Assembly: GCA_003561595.1 (NCBI GenBank)
Contig: PWWF01000138.1
Coordinates: forward strand, 1 to 9,157
Source: Paracoccaceae bacterium
Lineage (GTDB): Bacteria; Pseudomonadota; Alphaproteobacteria; Rhodobacterales; Rhodobacteraceae
DNA: 9,157 nt
Reading direction: 5' to 3'
Shown here: piece after piece, positions 8,113 through 9,157 of the stretch
Layout: each line of letters begins with the position of its first letter
Position numbering within the stretch: the first letter of the stretch is position 1
Made by a program: the position numbers and the translations under genes
The notes under the pieces: generated by a model
Told to the model about the DNA's origin: nothing
Seen by the model: only the letters and a program-made list of their open reading frames with translations
Databases searched by the model: none

Positions 8113-8769
8113 ATGACAGACTTCGACCCGCTCCAAGACCCGGCTGCGACAGTCGCGCGATACCCACACCTGCGCCACGCCCCGGCGACCGCGCGCAACC
8201 GCGCACCCATTGCCGCGGCCCTGGCCGAGCTCCTCTCGGCAACGCCCTGCACAGTGCTGGAGATCGCCTCGGGCACCGGCGAGCATGCGCTCTGGATGGC
8301 CCGGACCCTGAAACAGGTCACATGGCAGCCCAGCGAGACGACATCCGAGGGCCTCGCCGCCATCGAGGACTGGCGCGTGCTTTGTCCTGATCTTGCAGGG
8401 CGCGTGCGTCCGCCTGTGATGATCGATGCAGCGTGCCCGCCATGGCCCGGCCCGGCCGCTGACGCGATCTTCGTGGCCAACCTGACGCATATCTCACCAT
8501 GGTCCGCAACCGAGGGGCTGATCCAGGGGGCTGCCTCCCGGCTGGAACCGGGCGGGTTGCTCTGTCTCTATGGGCCGTTCAACGAAGGCGGCGCTTTCAC
8601 CGGACCCGGGAATGCCGCCTTTGACGCCGATCTGCGTCGGCGCAATCCCGAATGGGGCCTGCGTGACCGCGCTGCCGTCGATGCCATGGCGAGGTCAAAT
8701 GGGCTCGAACCCGACCCACCCCGCATGATGCCTGCGGATAACCGCCTGTTGGTCTATCGCCGGGTCTGA
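8113..8769 (+). CDS. DUF938 (UPF0585) SAM-dependent methyltransferase-like protein
   Basis: This 218-aa cytoplasmic protein matches the DUF938 family, class I methyltransferase folds with no established substrate. The SAM-binding motif I is VLEIASGTGEHALW (48-61), where the Gly-rich loop binds SAM. WQPSETT (71-77) corresponds to the family's usual WQPSD, with Glu in place of Asp. VANLTHISPW (121-130) is the motif IV region. Further family signatures are LEPGGLLCLYGPF (144-156), FDADLRRRNPEWGLRD (170-185) and ADNRLLVYRR (208-217). The length is near the usual roughly 200 aa. The ATG at 8113 has AAAGG about 9 bases upstream. It stands alone, with a gene-poor stretch upstream and a convergent gene downstream, so context gives no hint of substrate. 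The family assignment is firm, but the function is unknown. Confidence 0.92.
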   Translation: MTDFDPLQDPAATVARYPHLRHAPATARNRAPIAAALAELLSATPCTVLEIASGTGEHALWMARTLKQVTWQPSETTSEGLAAIEDWRVLCPDLAGRVRPPVMIDAACPPWPGPAADAIFVANLTHISPWSATEGLIQGAASRLEPGGLLCLYGPFNEGGAFTGPGNAAFDADLRRRNPEWGLRDRAAVDAMARSNGLEPDPPRMMPADNRLLVYRRV

Positions 8770-8954
8770 TGCTGCACGCGATGTCGCGAAGGGCGGAAAG
8801 CTGACGGTGACGTCGCGGCATTGCATGCACAGCATTCTCGCATACTTCGGCCTGCGTTTCGTCGACATGGATCAGAATAATAGCATTGCTACCGCTTCGG
8901 CAGACGACGTCCTGAACAACGCTGACAGCAGGGCGGACGCGAAGCGCTCTGTGA

Positions 8955-9157
8955 TTATTCGTGTTTCACACTCAAGAGTGCGTCCCGCAATTCGTCACGC
9001 CGAAATGGTTTTGGCAAGATGCCGATGAACCCTGCTGCGAGGTATGCCTCGATATGATCCGGCATCACATTGGCTGTCGCTGCAAGCGCGCGTGGCGGCG
9101 GCGCTCCTGACGCGGCCGCCTCTTGCTGCATCTGGCTCAGGGCTTCCAGCCCGTCCA
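8955..9157 (-). CDS. Response-regulator receiver domain, C-terminal fragment
   Basis: The fragment is read on the minus strand from the window edge to a TAA at 8955-8957, about 66 codons. It begins (M)DGLEAL, the segment just after the phosphoacceptor Asp loop of receiver domains. It continues with ALAATANVMPDHIEAYL, holding the conserved Thr before an Ala-Asn pair and helix 4. It closes with GILPKPFRRDELRDALL, which contains the invariant Lys of the K-P motif. The protein ends 13 residues after that Lys-Pro, so the receiver is its last domain. The ATANVMPD style is common in the receivers of hybrid sensor kinases, so the complete gene may be a hybrid histidine kinase or a stand-alone regulator. 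The phosphoacceptor Asp lies outside the window. Confidence 0.88.
   Translation of the reverse strand, partial: DGLEALSQMQQEAAASGAPPPRALAATANVMPDHIEAYLAAGFIGILPKPFRRDELRDALLSVKHE

Noticed and set aside
8777..8788. CGCGA-TG-TCGCG inverted repeat after the methyltransferase
   Set aside because: Five-base arms with a 2-base loop and no following T-run do not support a terminator.
8807..9028. 73-codon plus-strand open frame
   Set aside because: Its right part is antisense to the clearly recognisable receiver domain. There is no domain or good ribosome binding site.

Overview
The window is GC-rich, densely coded DNA with the gene content and protein flavour of an alphaproteobacterium, most likely a member of the Rhodobacteraceae. 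This rests on family resemblance of the proteins (enolase C-terminus, CodA-like deaminase, BMP transporter, DUF938 methyltransferase) and not on any taxonomic marker gene. No tRNA, rRNA, CRISPR array, intact insertion sequence or phage gene was seen.

Layout. (1) Positions 1-1278, plus strand: the last 49 codons of an enolase, overlapping by 4 bases (ATGA) an iron-type alcohol dehydrogenase of 376 aa. (2) Positions 1279-1558: a non-coding gap between convergent genes. (3) Positions 1559-7530, minus strand: a five-gene cluster read from right to left. It consists of a CodA-like cytosine deaminase/amidohydrolase, a BMP-family periplasmic binding protein with a twin-arginine-like signal, a double-domain ABC ATPase and two permeases. 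The last three genes overlap or nearly touch. A candidate promoter lies between the deaminase and the binding protein. (4) Positions 7531-8112: almost 600 bases without a convincing gene, perhaps with a decayed recombinase fragment. (5) Positions 8113-8769, plus strand: a DUF938 SAM-dependent methyltransferase of unknown substrate. (6) Positions 8955-9157, minus strand: the C-terminal part of a response-regulator receiver domain, cut by the window edge.

How the genes work together. The five minus-strand genes form a coherent uptake-and-use module. The BMP-type (PnrA/NupABC-like) ABC transporter would import a nucleoside or base, and the amidohydrolase would deaminate a base or similar heterocycle in the cytoplasm. 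The true substrate is open, because the deaminase has Cys where E. coli CodA has Asp314. The enolase/alcohol dehydrogenase pair appears to be a separate coupled unit. The usual alphaproteobacterial neighbours of the housekeeping enolase are not downstream, so this may be an accessory enolase copy.

I do not see a clearly novel system. The most useful leads are the altered active-site residues in the deaminase and the alcohol dehydrogenase, and the unusual enolase neighbour.
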